64,000 bases of DNA from positions 2,452,001 to 2,516,000 of the forward strand of contig NZ_CP159996.1 of NCBI RefSeq assembly GCF_040703035.1, given 5' to 3'. The notes beneath the pieces are model-generated. The model did not search any database. It was not told the DNA's origin and saw nothing but the letters and a program-made list of their open reading frames with translations. Positions within the stretch are counted from its first letter, which is position 1. Each line of letters starts with the position of its first letter. Source of the DNA: Terribacillus aidingensis. GTDB lineage: Bacteria > Bacillota > Bacilli > Bacillales > Amphibacillaceae. Below, in pieces: positions 16,861 through 26,574 of the stretch. The translations under genes and the position numbers were made by a program.

Positions 16861-18624
16861 TCAAGGAATGCTTACATGTGATTTAGCTTGATCAGGTGAA
16901 TAAATATCATTTATGTTCCATTTTCCATCTGTAGGCACCGGCTCATTTTTCATTGCTACATCAATGACAACTGGTTCATTTCTTGCGATCGCTTCTTTTA
17001 ATGCCCCTTTGAATTGCTCCGCACTTTCAATCTTGATTCCTTTTATGCCATATCCATTCGCAATTGCAGCGAAGTCAGGCGAGTAACTAGTACCATCTAT
17101 CTGGAATCTCGTTCCGTAAGTAGTGTCATAATGCGCCATTTCCAAGCCAGCAATTGTACCAAAGGCGCTATTATTCATGACAACCCAGACAACCGGGATG
17201 TTTTCTTCTTTTGCTGTTGCCAAGACAGAAGGATTTTGTCCGAATCCACCATCGCCTATCAATGAAACAACTACCTTTTCCGGAGCAGCTATCTTGGCGC
17301 CAAGAGCAGCTGAACTGCCAAAGCCCATCGTTGCGAAGCCCCCAGGTGTTAAGATAGATCCTGGCGTATAAATAGGAAACTGCTGTCCTACACCGTTTTT
17401 ATTCCAGCCAACGTCTGTTGTAAGATAGGCATCCCGCGGCAGAACGTCACGAACCTCAGCCAATATACGCTCTGGTTTCATCGGGAAGGATGTGCTGTGC
17501 ACATTTTTGGAAATGCGCTCGCGTAATGATTTGCGATAGGCTATGATCGCTTCTTTTAGTTGCTGATTACGGTCAATGCCGTCTGGATATAAACGACGTG
17601 CTACCCTATTCAGTGCAATGAACGCCTTTTTCAGATCAGCAACCGCCCCAATCTCAACCGGATAGTTACGACCGATCTCATTCGAATCAATATCGATGTG
17701 AATCAATTTGGTTTTTGGAAAATGGAAGGTTACGTTATCATACCAGCTGCTTGAATCTGCTTCTGAAAAACGAGTGCCTGCCCCGAAAATATAATCGGCA
17801 TTTTTTGTTTGCTCGTTAATGAAGCTTGTTCCCCAGAAGCCAGTCATGCCAAGCGTCAGTTCATGATCGTCAGGCAGAACCCCTTTTCCCATCAGCGAAT
17901 GAGCTACCGGTATGTTCATATGCTCCACAAATTCCCGTAGCTCCTCCGCTGCATCGGCCAGCACCACACCGCCTCCGGCATACAGTACCGGGCGCCTCGC
18001 ATCAGCTAATTTCTCTACAATGCGTGCTGCTGTTTCTTCATCTATTGATGGTTTTTCCACTACCTGGGTATGGTGCTGTAACAGCTTGAAGCTGTCTTCG
18101 TCTATTTTCTTCGAGAATATATCCATCGGTACGGATATAAGAACAGGGCCGGGGCATCCGCTTTCCGCCAGCTGGAATGCCTTTTGAAGGATTTCCGGAA
18201 ACAGCTCCGCCTGATCAACACGCCATGCTCGCTTTACGAACGGACGATAGATTTCATATTGTGCGCCGTCAGCATGCATATTCACTTCTTGGTGCGGATG
18301 TTTGCCGTAATAATAACTTGGCACATCGCCTGCGATTACGACCATCGGAGTAGAGTCTAAAGCTGCATTGGCAACTCCTGTTGCAGCATTTGTCAAACCA
18401 GGTCCTAAGTGACTGAGTACTACCGCAGCCTTCTTCGTTACCCGTGCATATCCGTCTGCTGCATGTGACGCAATTTGCTCATGTCGTACATTAATGAACT
18501 TAATAGTGCTTTTTTCTAATTTTGCCAACACTGCGATGTTGGTGTGACCGCATAGTCCGAATATATGTTTCACACCACGAGATTCCAGGTATTTGACTAA
18601 CTGCTCCGAAACCAACTTTTTCAT
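16861..18624 (-). CDS. ThDP-dependent decarboxylase/carboligase (acetolactate synthase-like)
   Basis: A 587-residue three-domain thiamine-diphosphate enzyme. The catalytic glutamate is in NVRHEQIASHAADGYAR (about residue 48). The central domain holds VLYAGGGVVLADAAEEL, and the ThDP-magnesium motif is SLIGDGGFGQNPS...VMNNSAFG. Its relatives include acetolactate synthase, glyoxylate carboligase and 2-oxoacid decarboxylases. No small regulatory subunit or ilv gene is nearby, which argues against a biosynthetic role. Placed between aldehyde dehydrogenase and CoA-transferase genes, it may turn a 2-oxoacid into an aldehyde. The start has AGGAGG. Confidence 0.85.
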   Translation of the reverse strand: MKKLVSEQLVKYLESRGVKHIFGLCGHTNIAVLAKLEKSTIKFINVRHEQIASHAADGYARVTKKAAVVLSHLGPGLTNAATGVANAALDSTPMVVIAGDVPSYYYGKHPHQEVNMHADGAQYEIYRPFVKRAWRVDQAELFPEILQKAFQLAESGCPGPVLISVPMDIFSKKIDEDSFKLLQHHTQVVEKPSIDEETAARIVEKLADARRPVLYAGGGVVLADAAEELREFVEHMNIPVAHSLMGKGVLPDDHELTLGMTGFWGTSFINEQTKNADYIFGAGTRFSEADSSSWYDNVTFHFPKTKLIHIDIDSNEIGRNYPVEIGAVADLKKAFIALNRVARRLYPDGIDRNQQLKEAIIAYRKSLRERISKNVHSTSFPMKPERILAEVRDVLPRDAYLTTDVGWNKNGVGQQFPIYTPGSILTPGGFATMGFGSSAALGAKIAAPEKVVVSLIGDGGFGQNPSVLATAKEENIPVVWVVMNNSAFGTIAGLEMAHYDTTYGTRFQIDGTSYSPDFAAIANGYGIKGIKIESAEQFKGALKEAIARNEPVVIDVAMKNEPVPTDGKWNINDIYSPDQAKSHVSIP

Positions 18625-18656
18625 ATTAAGGTATCCTCCTAGCTCTTCGTGTTCGC

Positions 18657-20084
18657 TTACAGCAAATCCTGAAGTACGACCATCTTCATTTCTGTCATCT
18701 CTTCTGCAGCGAATCGAGGACCTTCCCTGCCGATGCCGCTGTTTTTAATACCGCCATATGGCCAATGATCCAAGCGGAAATTTGATGATCCATTGATGAT
18801 GACACCGCCTACCTCCAGTTCTTTTACCGCTTTACGGATCACTTCCAGTGAATTAGAAAAAATGCCACTTTGCAGACCAAAATCCGAATCATTCACTTCT
18901 TTGATTGCGTCGTCCAAATCATGATAGGGCAGCACACTGACTACTGGTCCGAACACTTCCTGGCAGACAACTTTACTTTGCTTTTTCGGACGAAGCAGAA
19001 TTGCCGGCACTATGGAAGCGCCATTCACCTTCCCGCCATGAATTAGCTCCGCCCCTTCTGCAACAGCGTCGCCGATCCATTCACTGATCCGCTCTGCTGT
19101 CTGTCTATTCACGACACACCCAACATCTGTGTGCTCATCTTCCGGATTCCCAACAATAAGCTCTGCTGTCCGCTGCTCTAGCTCTGCAACAAATGCGTTC
19201 AAGATTTGTTCATGCACATAAATACGCTGGACGGAAATACAGCTTTGCCCGGAATTACTGAATGCTGTTTTCGCACAAATGGCAGCGGCCCGCTCAACAT
19301 TGGCATCTTTATGGACAATGGTTCCCGCATTTCCCCCAAGCTCTAGCAGTACCTTTTTCATGCCAGCCGTTTTGCTGATTTGCCTGCCACCTGGAACTCC
19401 TCCAGTGAAAGATACAAGATTGACTCGATCATCCTGGACGAGCTGCTCGCCTATCTCTTTTCCACCTAGAATCATGTGGATTGCCTGCGCCGGCATGCCA
19501 GCCTCCAGCAGCAGTTCCACAAGTGCAGTCGCAATTAAAGGCGCTTGCGGAGCTGGTTTTAGAACAGTGATATTACCAGCGGCAAAACTTGGTCCGATTT
19601 TATGACATATCAAATTGAGCGGTGCGTTAAACGGTGTTATAGCTGCCACTACTCCTACAGGAACACGAAACGTCAAAGCCATGGAGGACGATCCTCGCTC
19701 TGAAGCTCCTCCCGGGATTGTCTCACCCAAAAGTCGTTTGGCTTCCTCCGCTGACAGCTGCAATGTTTCTATGGAACGAGCAACTTCATCCCGCGTATTT
19801 TTAAGAGCCTTCCCTACTTCTTTTGCTATCAAATTCGCAAATTCATCTCTGCGCTCTTCCAGCAAAGCAGCAGCCCGATACAGCACCTTAGCCCGGAAGG
19901 CCTGTGTAAGAGCCGCAATTTGCTTTTTATTGCTTTTAGCTGCTGCCAATGCCAGCTCGACCTCTGTTTTATTTGCTGTTAATTGAAAGCCAACTTGTTC
20001 ATTTTTATAAGGACCCAGCACCGGAATATGTTCACGATCATCGTCAATCCATACACCATTTACAAAAGGTCTGGCCTTTCGCAT
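18657..20084 (-). CDS. NAD(P)-dependent aldehyde dehydrogenase
   Basis: A 475-residue aldehyde dehydrogenase that oxidises an aldehyde to the acid or thioester. The conserved catalytic asparagine (TPFNAPLN), general-base glutamate (LLELGGNAGTIV) and nucleophile cysteine (NSGQSCISVQRIYV) are all present. The gene starts with AAGGAG upstream, six bases after the lyase-like gene, so the pair is likely co-translated. In this cluster it probably consumes the aldehyde made by the ThDP enzyme. The substrate is not known. Confidence 0.88.
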   Translation of the reverse strand: MRKARPFVNGVWIDDDREHIPVLGPYKNEQVGFQLTANKTEVELALAAAKSNKKQIAALTQAFRAKVLYRAAALLEERRDEFANLIAKEVGKALKNTRDEVARSIETLQLSAEEAKRLLGETIPGGASERGSSSMALTFRVPVGVVAAITPFNAPLNLICHKIGPSFAAGNITVLKPAPQAPLIATALVELLLEAGMPAQAIHMILGGKEIGEQLVQDDRVNLVSFTGGVPGGRQISKTAGMKKVLLELGGNAGTIVHKDANVERAAAICAKTAFSNSGQSCISVQRIYVHEQILNAFVAELEQRTAELIVGNPEDEHTDVGCVVNRQTAERISEWIGDAVAEGAELIHGGKVNGASIVPAILLRPKKQSKVVCQEVFGPVVSVLPYHDLDDAIKEVNDSDFGLQSGIFSNSLEVIRKAVKELEVGGVIINGSSNFRLDHWPYGGIKNSGIGREGPRFAAEEMTEMKMVVLQDLL

Positions 20085-20090
20085 TCCCTA

Positions 20091-20918
20091 TCACTCCTTG
20101 TGCATATCTTCTGGTATATTTCCTGTATATTTAACTAGCTTCTCTTCATTAGGACACGGGCCTTTGATCAATGTGCCCTGCATTAATTCTTCATAGGCAT
20201 GCGCAACGATTCCCATTCCCCTCGAGAGGGAGAAGATCCCTTTGGCGGCTTCTGCCGGGATACCGAGTTCACATTGAATGGCTGCAGAAATGCCGTCGAC
20301 GTTGATCGTAAACGCTCGATTTTTTACTGCTGACATCGTTTGCCTGTAATTTTCTAGAATCGCAAGATATTCTCCGGTAATTTCTCCGCTGTCGATCACT
20401 CTTTGCGCCAGATCGTACAATCTGTTAACTCGCGGATCCTGATCATGCAGCTGATGGCCAAAACCAGGAAGCTTCTTCCCTTCAGCAAGGAAACGCTGCA
20501 AGGTATCCGATACAGCATTTTTATTAGATGCTAGTTCTGTATTGGTTATATACAATAATTCCATTGCACCTTCGACAGCTCCGCCATGAATGTCTCCCAG
20601 CATATTGATTCCTGTAGCAACAGCCGAATTAAAACTAACACCGCAAGTAGCTGCCATTCTTGCTGCCGCTATCGAAGGGGCGCGCGGACCGTGATCCGCA
20701 CCGGCTACAAGCACACTTTCGAATAATTCAGCTTGCTGATCGGTCAGTTCCTTGCCGACAAGCAGAAAAAACAGCATTTGGCTGTAAGATACATTCCCAA
20801 TGAGATCCTCAATTCGTTTACCGCGAAGAACGATTTGATTTTTCTTGATGTCGCTAATCTCTGTTTCCCACCAGGCACCGCCTTTTTTGTAATGCTCCAA
20901 TGCACTTCGTCCACTCAT
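20091..20918 (-). CDS. Citryl-CoA lyase-like / citrate synthase-superfamily protein
   Basis: A 275-residue small member of the citrate synthase superfamily, much shorter than a normal citrate synthase (about 370-430 residues). The active-site segments are GDIHGGAVEGAMELLY, LPGFGHQLHDQDPRVNRLY (catalytic histidine) and NVDGISAAIQCELG (catalytic aspartate). This size and pattern fit citryl-CoA lyase-type proteins, which split a citryl-CoA analogue into an acyl-CoA and a 2-oxoacid. ATG 20918 has GAGGTGAG upstream. One copy of the cluster's operator-like sequence lies 25 bases before it. Confidence 0.8.
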   Translation of the reverse strand: MSGRSALEHYKKGGAWWETEISDIKKNQIVLRGKRIEDLIGNVSYSQMLFFLLVGKELTDQQAELFESVLVAGADHGPRAPSIAAARMAATCGVSFNSAVATGINMLGDIHGGAVEGAMELLYITNTELASNKNAVSDTLQRFLAEGKKLPGFGHQLHDQDPRVNRLYDLAQRVIDSGEITGEYLAILENYRQTMSAVKNRAFTINVDGISAAIQCELGIPAEAAKGIFSLSRGMGIVAHAYEELMQGTLIKGPCPNEEKLVKYTGNIPEDMHKE

Positions 20919-20942
20919 TCTCTCACCTCGCAAAATCTCAAT

Positions 20943-20957
20943 CTTGTACACTAGTAT
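20943..20957. promoter_or_regulatory. Internal operator-like site of the cluster (site 3)
   Basis: CTTGTACACTAGTAT differs by one base from the CTTGTATACTAGTAT shared by the sites at 25.8 and 26.6 kb. It overlaps the end of the isomerase gene and precedes the lyase-like gene. It may be an internal regulator site or a roadblock. Confidence 0.45.
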
Positions 20958-21781
20958 ATGTTTACGTCATCCAGATTCAGACTGATATATTCCTTCGCCG
21001 ATTGTAAGCATCTTCTCGCATACTCTTCGAACCCTAAATCCTTTGTTCGCTGCAAATGAGGAATTTCCAAAGAAAATGGGATTTTCGGAATCTCCTGTAA
21101 AATCTCTTTGAGGGGAATACCACCTTCTCCAACATAGAGGCGTTCCTCTCTCATTATCTTGATCATCTGCTCTTTCGATGCTGGAATTTCTTTGCTCGCA
21201 TCACATAAATGAAACATATGAAACCATTCAGCGGGTATCTTTTTGATATCGCCTACATTTTCCTTCGAACGATGAAAATGATGGCTATCAATCATCAGCC
21301 CTGCATTATCCTGAGCAGCAGTTGTGAGCATGCTGACAGCCTGCGCTAATGTAGCCACGGATGCAACTGGCACAAATTCCAATTCTACCGTCAATTGATA
21401 GGTTTTTGCTAATCCACATAATTGGATAAAACGCTCGGTTGCAAATACCAGATCATCAGTCCAAACGCTGCAAAGCACATGCCGAGCTCCAAGCTCTGCT
21501 CCGACTTCAAAAGCTGGTTCATACTGTTTCGGATCCATACCATCCACTATTTTGGCTAGCTCTATATCTAACACTTGGATACCAGTTTCACGAAGTGCTG
21601 TTTTTGTTTGTCTCAGCATCTTTCGGTTGCTAGCCAAGTTATAATCCGGTTCATTTTTCAGTCCCATACAAATCGGTCTGATGCTTACAAAATCAAAGCC
21701 TGCCCTGGCTGCAATATAAGTTAGTGTTGGGGGAGGACATGCCAATGCTGTCAGATGCGCTAAAGAAAATTGATCCTTCAA
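20951..21781 (-). CDS. Sugar phosphate isomerase/epimerase-family TIM barrel
   Basis: A 276-residue TIM barrel of the AP-endonuclease-2/xylose-isomerase-like family (IolE, hydroxypyruvate isomerase and dehydroshikimate dehydratase relatives). Likely metal ligands are in VELEFVPV, LMIDSHHFHRS and MFHLCDASKE. A TTG start at 21781 is chosen because AGAAAGG lies at suitable spacing; another TTG is three codons earlier. It links the TRAP transporter to the enzyme genes. Dehydration or isomerisation of an imported hydroxy or oxo acid is the family-level expectation. Confidence 0.8.
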   Translation of the reverse strand: MKDQFSLAHLTALACPPPTLTYIAARAGFDFVSIRPICMGLKNEPDYNLASNRKMLRQTKTALRETGIQVLDIELAKIVDGMDPKQYEPAFEVGAELGARHVLCSVWTDDLVFATERFIQLCGLAKTYQLTVELEFVPVASVATLAQAVSMLTTAAQDNAGLMIDSHHFHRSKENVGDIKKIPAEWFHMFHLCDASKEIPASKEQMIKIMREERLYVGEGGIPLKEILQEIPKIPFSLEIPHLQRTKDLGFEEYARRCLQSAKEYISLNLDDVNIY

Positions 21782-21844
21782 AGTGATCAACCTTTCTGTA
21801 TTCTATCTTCTGAGCAAAATCCGCCATTTTCTTTTTATTTGAGA

Positions 21845-23119
21845 CTATCCACCCAATAAGAGCAGTGCTATTTCCGGAATGAGGATGAGAAGAATCAGTG
21901 CTAGAAGCATGATTGCAATATAAGGGACGATAGCTTTTGAGATTTTCATGATTGATAAGCCGGATATTTCGCTGGCAACAAATAGATTGACTCCGATAGG
22001 TGGTGTGATGAATCCGATCACCAGTGTTAGAATGATGATCATCCCATAATGTACCGGATCGAATCCCAGCTCCACTCCAACCGGCAGCAACAGCGGTGTG
22101 AAAATAATGATTGCTGCCGTTGTATCCATTACCATTCCGACGAAAAGCAGCAGGATTACAATCAGAGCAATCAAAATAATAGGATTGTCGGAAATCGACA
22201 GCATTCCGCCAGCAATTTTAGCGGGCATTTGTTCAATGATCATGATTTTTCCGAATGCTGTAGCCGCTCCGATGATCAGCATGATAGTTGCTGTCATCAA
22301 CGCTGCATTCCGACATACTTCATACAAGTCCTTTAGTCGCAATTCCTTGTACAACAACACACCAGCTATCAAACCGTACACAACTGCGACAACCGCCGCT
22401 TCTGTCGGTGTAAAGAAACCACCATATATCCCACCTAAAATGATCACAGGTACTATTAACGCCCATTTGGCATCCCAGACAGCACGTAACAAACGTTTAA
22501 AAGAAAAAGCTTCTCCGGTTCCGCTAAATCCTTTCTTTCTGGCATAAAAATATACATAGATCAGCATTAAAATGGCAATCAGAAGACCTGGCAGTACGCC
22601 AGCAATAAAAAGATCACCAACCGAAGTCCCGCTAGCTACGCCGTATACGATCATTGGAATACTCGGAGGCACGATCACTCCTAATGTCCCTGCCGCCGCA
22701 ACTATGCCAGCGGCAAACTGCTTGCTATACCCTATCTGAACCATTGCAGGAATCAGAATTCCCCCAACGGCTGCAACAGTTGCTGGACCAGACCCTGATA
22801 TGGCAGCAAAGAAGAAACATGTAATTATCGCCGTCATTGCGAATCCGCCTGCTATATTTCCAACGATCGATCCTGCTACCTTGATCAATCGTTTTGAAAG
22901 TCCTCCCTTTCCCATGATTTCTCCGGCTAAAATAAAGAATGGCACTGCCATGATCGGGAAAGAGTCTACAGATGTAACTAATCCTTGAGCTAAAAATTCC
23001 AGTGGCATATCTTGCGCGTATAACAGTGTAGCGATGGATGACAAAGCAAGCGCAATACCAATCGGGACGCTTAATAACAGCAAGAGGCCAAAGCTGCCAA
23101 ACATAATGATTGCAGACAT
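21845..23119 (-). CDS. TRAP transporter large permease (DctM)
   Basis: A 424-residue DctM-type membrane subunit with about twelve hydrophobic segments. Family landmarks include PFFILAGEIMGKGGLSKRL, AAISGSGPATVAAVGGILIPAM and GFITPPIGVNLFVASEISG. It forms the sodium-coupled core of a TRAP transporter with the small DctQ subunit encoded next upstream and the DctP lipoprotein. TRAP systems import carboxylates and sugar acids, so the substrate is probably an organic acid. Confidence 0.93.
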   Translation of the reverse strand: MSAIIMFGSFGLLLLLSVPIGIALALSSIATLLYAQDMPLEFLAQGLVTSVDSFPIMAVPFFILAGEIMGKGGLSKRLIKVAGSIVGNIAGGFAMTAIITCFFFAAISGSGPATVAAVGGILIPAMVQIGYSKQFAAGIVAAAGTLGVIVPPSIPMIVYGVASGTSVGDLFIAGVLPGLLIAILMLIYVYFYARKKGFSGTGEAFSFKRLLRAVWDAKWALIVPVIILGGIYGGFFTPTEAAVVAVVYGLIAGVLLYKELRLKDLYEVCRNAALMTATIMLIIGAATAFGKIMIIEQMPAKIAGGMLSISDNPIILIALIVILLLFVGMVMDTTAAIIIFTPLLLPVGVELGFDPVHYGMIIILTLVIGFITPPIGVNLFVASEISGLSIMKISKAIVPYIAIMLLALILLILIPEIALLLLGG

Positions 23120-23150
23120 TTCTCACTCTCCCAATATCATATTTCCAGCA

Positions 23151-23666
23151 TTAAAACACAGATGGATGCTCTTCATCGGAAAGCTCTTCCCCGTTGCGGA
23201 TTGTTCGAAAATGCTGTAGAAGCTGCTGGATTATACGCCAGGATGTCAGCAGCATACTGACAGGTGCTGCCATGTAAACCAACCCCATATTTATTTGCAA
23301 TGCAGGAGAATTCTGCCCCCACAGATAAATCTGGTTACTGATTTTACCGCCATAAATCAATAGAATGACAGCAAATGATAAAAACAGCATATTTACAATG
23401 ATATGGAGGATGACACGCTGCTTCCCCTTCAACAATCTATAAATTGCATCGATACTTATATGCCGCTGCTTTTTCACTCCGTAGCTTATTCCAATAAAAA
23501 CAAGCCATATAAAGCAGTAACGAGCTAATTCTTCCGACCATCCAATAGACGATCCCAAGATAAAACGCATCATGATTTGTGCTGAAATGACTATGACCAT
23601 AACGGACAGCAGAAAGACCATCATGCATTCCTCAGCATAGCGATTTAGCCATCGAATAGATTTCAT
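23151..23666 (-). CDS. TRAP transporter small permease (DctQ)
   Basis: A 171-residue DctQ subunit with four membrane segments and the typical GSSIGWSEELARYCFIWLVFIG segment. ATG 23666 is preferred, with AAGGGGG upstream, since the earlier in-frame TTG codes for the ribosome-binding site itself. It sits 19 bases after dctP and 31 bases before dctM. It is required for assembly of the TRAP permease. Confidence 0.9.
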   Translation of the reverse strand: MKSIRWLNRYAEECMMVFLLSVMVIVISAQIMMRFILGSSIGWSEELARYCFIWLVFIGISYGVKKQRHISIDAIYRLLKGKQRVILHIIVNMLFLSFAVILLIYGGKISNQIYLWGQNSPALQINMGLVYMAAPVSMLLTSWRIIQQLLQHFRTIRNGEELSDEEHPSVF

Positions 23667-23685
23667 ACGTACCCCCTTCAATCCA

Positions 23686-24687
23686 TCAATCGGTTTCTGC
23701 TTCTATCTGCCTTAACCAATCATCTCCATACTTTTCGATAAACCTCTCACGTACCGGCCTTGTTGCTTCCCGAAAACGCCCCAGCTCTTCCTCGGTTAAC
23801 TCCGTAACCTTCATGCCTTTCGCTTTTATAAAAGCAAAGCTGTCCTCCACTTCCTGTTGATTCATCTTTCTTTGCTCCTGCTGCACATCATCAGCAACTT
23901 TCTTAACAGCTTTTTGCTCCTCTGCCGTCAACGACTCCCAAAATGATTTACTCACCATGAACGGACTCGCATTGTAAATATGATTCGTGACTGTAAGATG
24001 ATCCTGTACCTCATAGAAGTGACTGTTCACTACATTACCCACCGGGTTTTCCTGTGCATCGACGGTGCCTTGCTCCAGTCCTATATACAATTCACCGTAG
24101 TTCATCGGGGTTGGATTGGCACCCAATTCACTCCAAAGTTCCATATGCCATTCATTTTCCAATGTCCGGATATCGATTCCCTTGACATCGTCTACCGTTT
24201 TGATTTCCCGTACATTGTTACTAAGCATTCGAAACCCATTTTCCCAATAATTCAAACCAACCACATTCTGATCATCCAGTTCAGCCAAGAGACGCTCTCC
24301 AACTTCACCATCCAATACCTGATAAGCTTCCTTCTCATCTGCAAATAGAAACGGAAGTTCAAACACATTGAATGTATCAGCAAACTGGGCGATTGGTCCT
24401 GTCGACATGGAAGCCCCCTGGATCGTATTCAACTGCATCCCTTCAAATATTTCCCTGTCTCCTCCAATAACGGTATTCGTATACACTTCCACATCAATGG
24501 AGCCATCCGTTTCTTCTTCCAGCTTGCCTTCAAACATATACAGTGCCTTACTTAAAGAACGATCATCAGGCGTAGCGTTTGCAAGACGCATGACTTTCAC
24601 TTCTTTTTCTGTTGAAGAATCTCCACTGCAAGCGCTTACAAATAACAGCATGCTAAAAAATGATAAAAACAGAAACAATTGTTTCAT
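23686..24687 (-). CDS. TRAP transporter substrate-binding lipoprotein (DctP)
   Basis: A 333-residue DctP-family solute receptor with a signal peptide and lipobox (LLFVSACSGDSS). In the mature protein, the segment with the carboxylate-binding arginine is KGIDIRTLENEWHMELWSELG, followed by PTPMNYGELYIGLEQGTVDAQENP, typical of TRAP receptors. It should capture an organic acid outside the membrane and hand it to DctQM. The ligand class cannot be refined without comparison to characterised receptors. Confidence 0.92.
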   Translation of the reverse strand: MKQLFLFLSFFSMLLFVSACSGDSSTEKEVKVMRLANATPDDRSLSKALYMFEGKLEEETDGSIDVEVYTNTVIGGDREIFEGMQLNTIQGASMSTGPIAQFADTFNVFELPFLFADEKEAYQVLDGEVGERLLAELDDQNVVGLNYWENGFRMLSNNVREIKTVDDVKGIDIRTLENEWHMELWSELGANPTPMNYGELYIGLEQGTVDAQENPVGNVVNSHFYEVQDHLTVTNHIYNASPFMVSKSFWESLTAEEQKAVKKVADDVQQEQRKMNQQEVEDSFAFIKAKGMKVTELTEEELGRFREATRPVRERFIEKYGDDWLRQIEAETD

Positions 24688-24723
24688 CCAACCCCCACTT
24701 TCTCCTGAATGGAACGATTGTGT

Positions 24724-25770
24724 TTATTTACTTGAAATTTCTTGTAGCTTCACACTTCTCTTCTCTCGAATGGAAAGATTGATTGCCTCCAGTACTTCTA
24801 ACGTTCTTAATCCAGCTTCTCCTGGTACGCGAGGAATAATTGCCCCCCTCAATACATCTTCAAAGTGGGCTAATTCTGCAGCTATTGGATCCACAGTATC
24901 TTCAGGCAAGTATCGCTTCTCAATCAAAGGATGCTTCCAGCCATACGCTTCCTCACTGTATTGATAGCAACGAAAGCTTGGAAATGCCAAACTCCCTTTT
25001 GTTCCGAAAAAGTAATAGCAATCTTCCTCATAAAAATGATAGATTGGATTTTCCTTCAGATTGAATTCATAAGACCAAGGAGATGGCACACCATCAGAAA
25101 GGAAATATTGGATAACAGTCCCATCTTCAGCCTCCAGGATTGCCGTTACCGCGTCCTCCACTTCTCCAGACCGTATCTTATTCTTCCCAACAGCGTAAAC
25201 GCTTTCAATTTTTAAACCGGTAACATAAAGTAAGTTATCCAAGTCATGAATGCCATTGATCAAAAGCGGCCCTCCGCCTGCCTTTACACGCCACGCTTCT
25301 TTGTAATAGTCATGATCTTTGGCAAGGGCCCACATCATATTCACGCCGATTAAGTCCCCGATGACCTTACTATCCAATAGGTGCTTCAAATGATTGATCT
25401 TTGCTGAATAACGACGATGATGACCAACTAAAAGCTGTACCTGTTTTTCCCGGCAATAATCTATCATCTCCTGAGCGGCATCAGGTGTGTCAGCGATAGG
25501 TTTTTCCACCAGACAATGTAAACCTTTATCCGCACAGTACTTCACAGCTTCTTTGTGTAAGTGATTTGGTAATGTGATAATCACCCCATCCAACAAACAT
25601 TCATCGATGAGTTCCCTATAATCCTCATATAAAGGCACATCCAGTTCTTTAGCCCGATCTTTTGCACTCGCGTTACTACCAGCTACAGCCACCAATGTAA
25701 TTCCAGTCATCTTTTTCGCTTGTTGAGCCAATGTAAAGCCATGATTCAAACCGAGTACCGCAATCTTCAA
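24724..25770 (-). CDS. Gfo/Idh/MocA-family NAD(P) oxidoreductase
   Basis: A 348-residue dehydrogenase with an N-terminal Rossmann fold (LKIAVLGLNHGF, VAVAGSNASAKDRA) and the family's EKPIADT motif. The C-terminal domain follows, with HHRRYSAKINHLK and the GGPLLINGIHDLDNLLYVTG catalytic region. Such enzymes oxidise or reduce hydroxyl groups on sugars, inositols or sugar acids. TTG 25770 is taken as the start (GGAGG at seven bases); an ATG two codons earlier would be only one base from the ribosome-binding site. It is the first gene after the GntR gene and follows an operator-like site. Confidence 0.82.
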   Translation of the reverse strand: MKIAVLGLNHGFTLAQQAKKMTGITLVAVAGSNASAKDRAKELDVPLYEDYRELIDECLLDGVIITLPNHLHKEAVKYCADKGLHCLVEKPIADTPDAAQEMIDYCREKQVQLLVGHHRRYSAKINHLKHLLDSKVIGDLIGVNMMWALAKDHDYYKEAWRVKAGGGPLLINGIHDLDNLLYVTGLKIESVYAVGKNKIRSGEVEDAVTAILEAEDGTVIQYFLSDGVPSPWSYEFNLKENPIYHFYEEDCYYFFGTKGSLAFPSFRCYQYSEEAYGWKHPLIEKRYLPEDTVDPIAAELAHFEDVLRGAIIPRVPGEAGLRTLEVLEAINLSIREKRSVKLQEISSK

Positions 25771-25789
25771 CTCCATTCCTCCTTTTAGC

Positions 25790-25805
25790 ATACTAGTATA
25801 CAAGT
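25790..25805. promoter_or_regulatory. GntR-type operator before the catabolic genes (site 1)
   Basis: ATACTAGTATACAAGT is identical over 16 bases to site 2 at 26575. It is 17 of 20 identical to the ideal palindrome CTTGTATACTAGTATACAAG. Its half CTTGTATAC equals the half-site of the B. subtilis gluconate GntR operator, an FCD-family relative of the regulator encoded here. Confidence 0.6.
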
Positions 25806-25826
25806 TATGGACGACACAAAGCTCAG

Positions 25827-26531
25827 CTACTGAGATTGAGCTTCAAAATAATCAGCATATTTTCCCATTATGTCGCCATAGTGCCTGGCAGCTGTATCGA
25901 GATGCTGATTCAGCCTTCGTGCAACCCCTTCCCTGTCATTATTCTGTATCAGCGCAATCAACTCGTCATGGTCATGTATGACACGATCCATTTCCCTTGT
26001 TTCGAAAAATTCCAAATAACGGATCCGATTCACATGACCTCTGACCTGACGTACGATAGCTCCTAAAGTATGATTGCCGCAAATTTCAAGGACCTTATCG
26101 TGGAACACTTCATCATAGTGGTAGAAAGTAATAACGTCCTGCTTTTTAGCTGCATCTCTTTGTTGGTTCATAATATGCAGTAAATCCGCCTTGTAGTCAC
26201 TTACCTGTAAATTGGATTCATCCCACCTGCCAGCTGCTTCCTGAAATGCAACTGCTTCCAGACTTTTTCTAACCTGTAACGCTTCCTGCACCTTTTTCTT
26301 TGAAATATATTTCACCCGGATACCTTTTTGGGGAATAATCTGCAGGAACTCCTCTGAAGCAAGTATTTGAATGGCTTCCCTTACAGGCGTTCTGCTTAAT
26401 CCTAGTTCTTCGGCTATCGTGTTTTCATAAATCATCTGCCCCGGCTTGTAATCTAACGTGATAATCTTGTTGTATAAGTGTTTATAAACTTCATAAGCCA
26501 GTGTCTTACGCTGGACAGTCAACTTATTCAT
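25827..26531 (-). CDS. GntR-family (FCD) transcriptional regulator
   Basis: A 234-residue regulator with a winged-helix domain (residues about 5-70, LGLSRTPVREAIQILASEEFLQ) and an all-helical FCD ligand domain (YHYDEVFHDKVLEICGNHTLG, HDELIALIQNNDREGV, LNQHLDTAARHYG) that normally binds a carboxylate. ATG 26531 is preferred because the longer frame reads through the tRNA-derived repeat and has no domain. It lies just upstream of the catabolic genes, and identical operator-like sites flank it. It probably represses itself and the cluster until the substrate appears. Confidence 0.88.
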   Translation of the reverse strand: MNKLTVQRKTLAYEVYKHLYNKIITLDYKPGQMIYENTIAEELGLSRTPVREAIQILASEEFLQIIPQKGIRVKYISKKKVQEALQVRKSLEAVAFQEAAGRWDESNLQVSDYKADLLHIMNQQRDAAKKQDVITFYHYDEVFHDKVLEICGNHTLGAIVRQVRGHVNRIRYLEFFETREMDRVIHDHDELIALIQNNDREGVARRLNQHLDTAARHYGDIMGKYADYFEAQSQ

Positions 26532-26574
26532 TCTTATCAACTCTTTATCCTCTGGATTGTATAATTCGAAAATG

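Noticed and set aside
15650..18624. Oxalate catabolism by formyl-CoA transferase and oxalyl-CoA decarboxylase
   Set aside because: The CoA-transferase and ThDP enzyme match only at superfamily level, and the lyase, aldehyde dehydrogenase, Gfo/Idh and TRAP genes have no place in that pathway.
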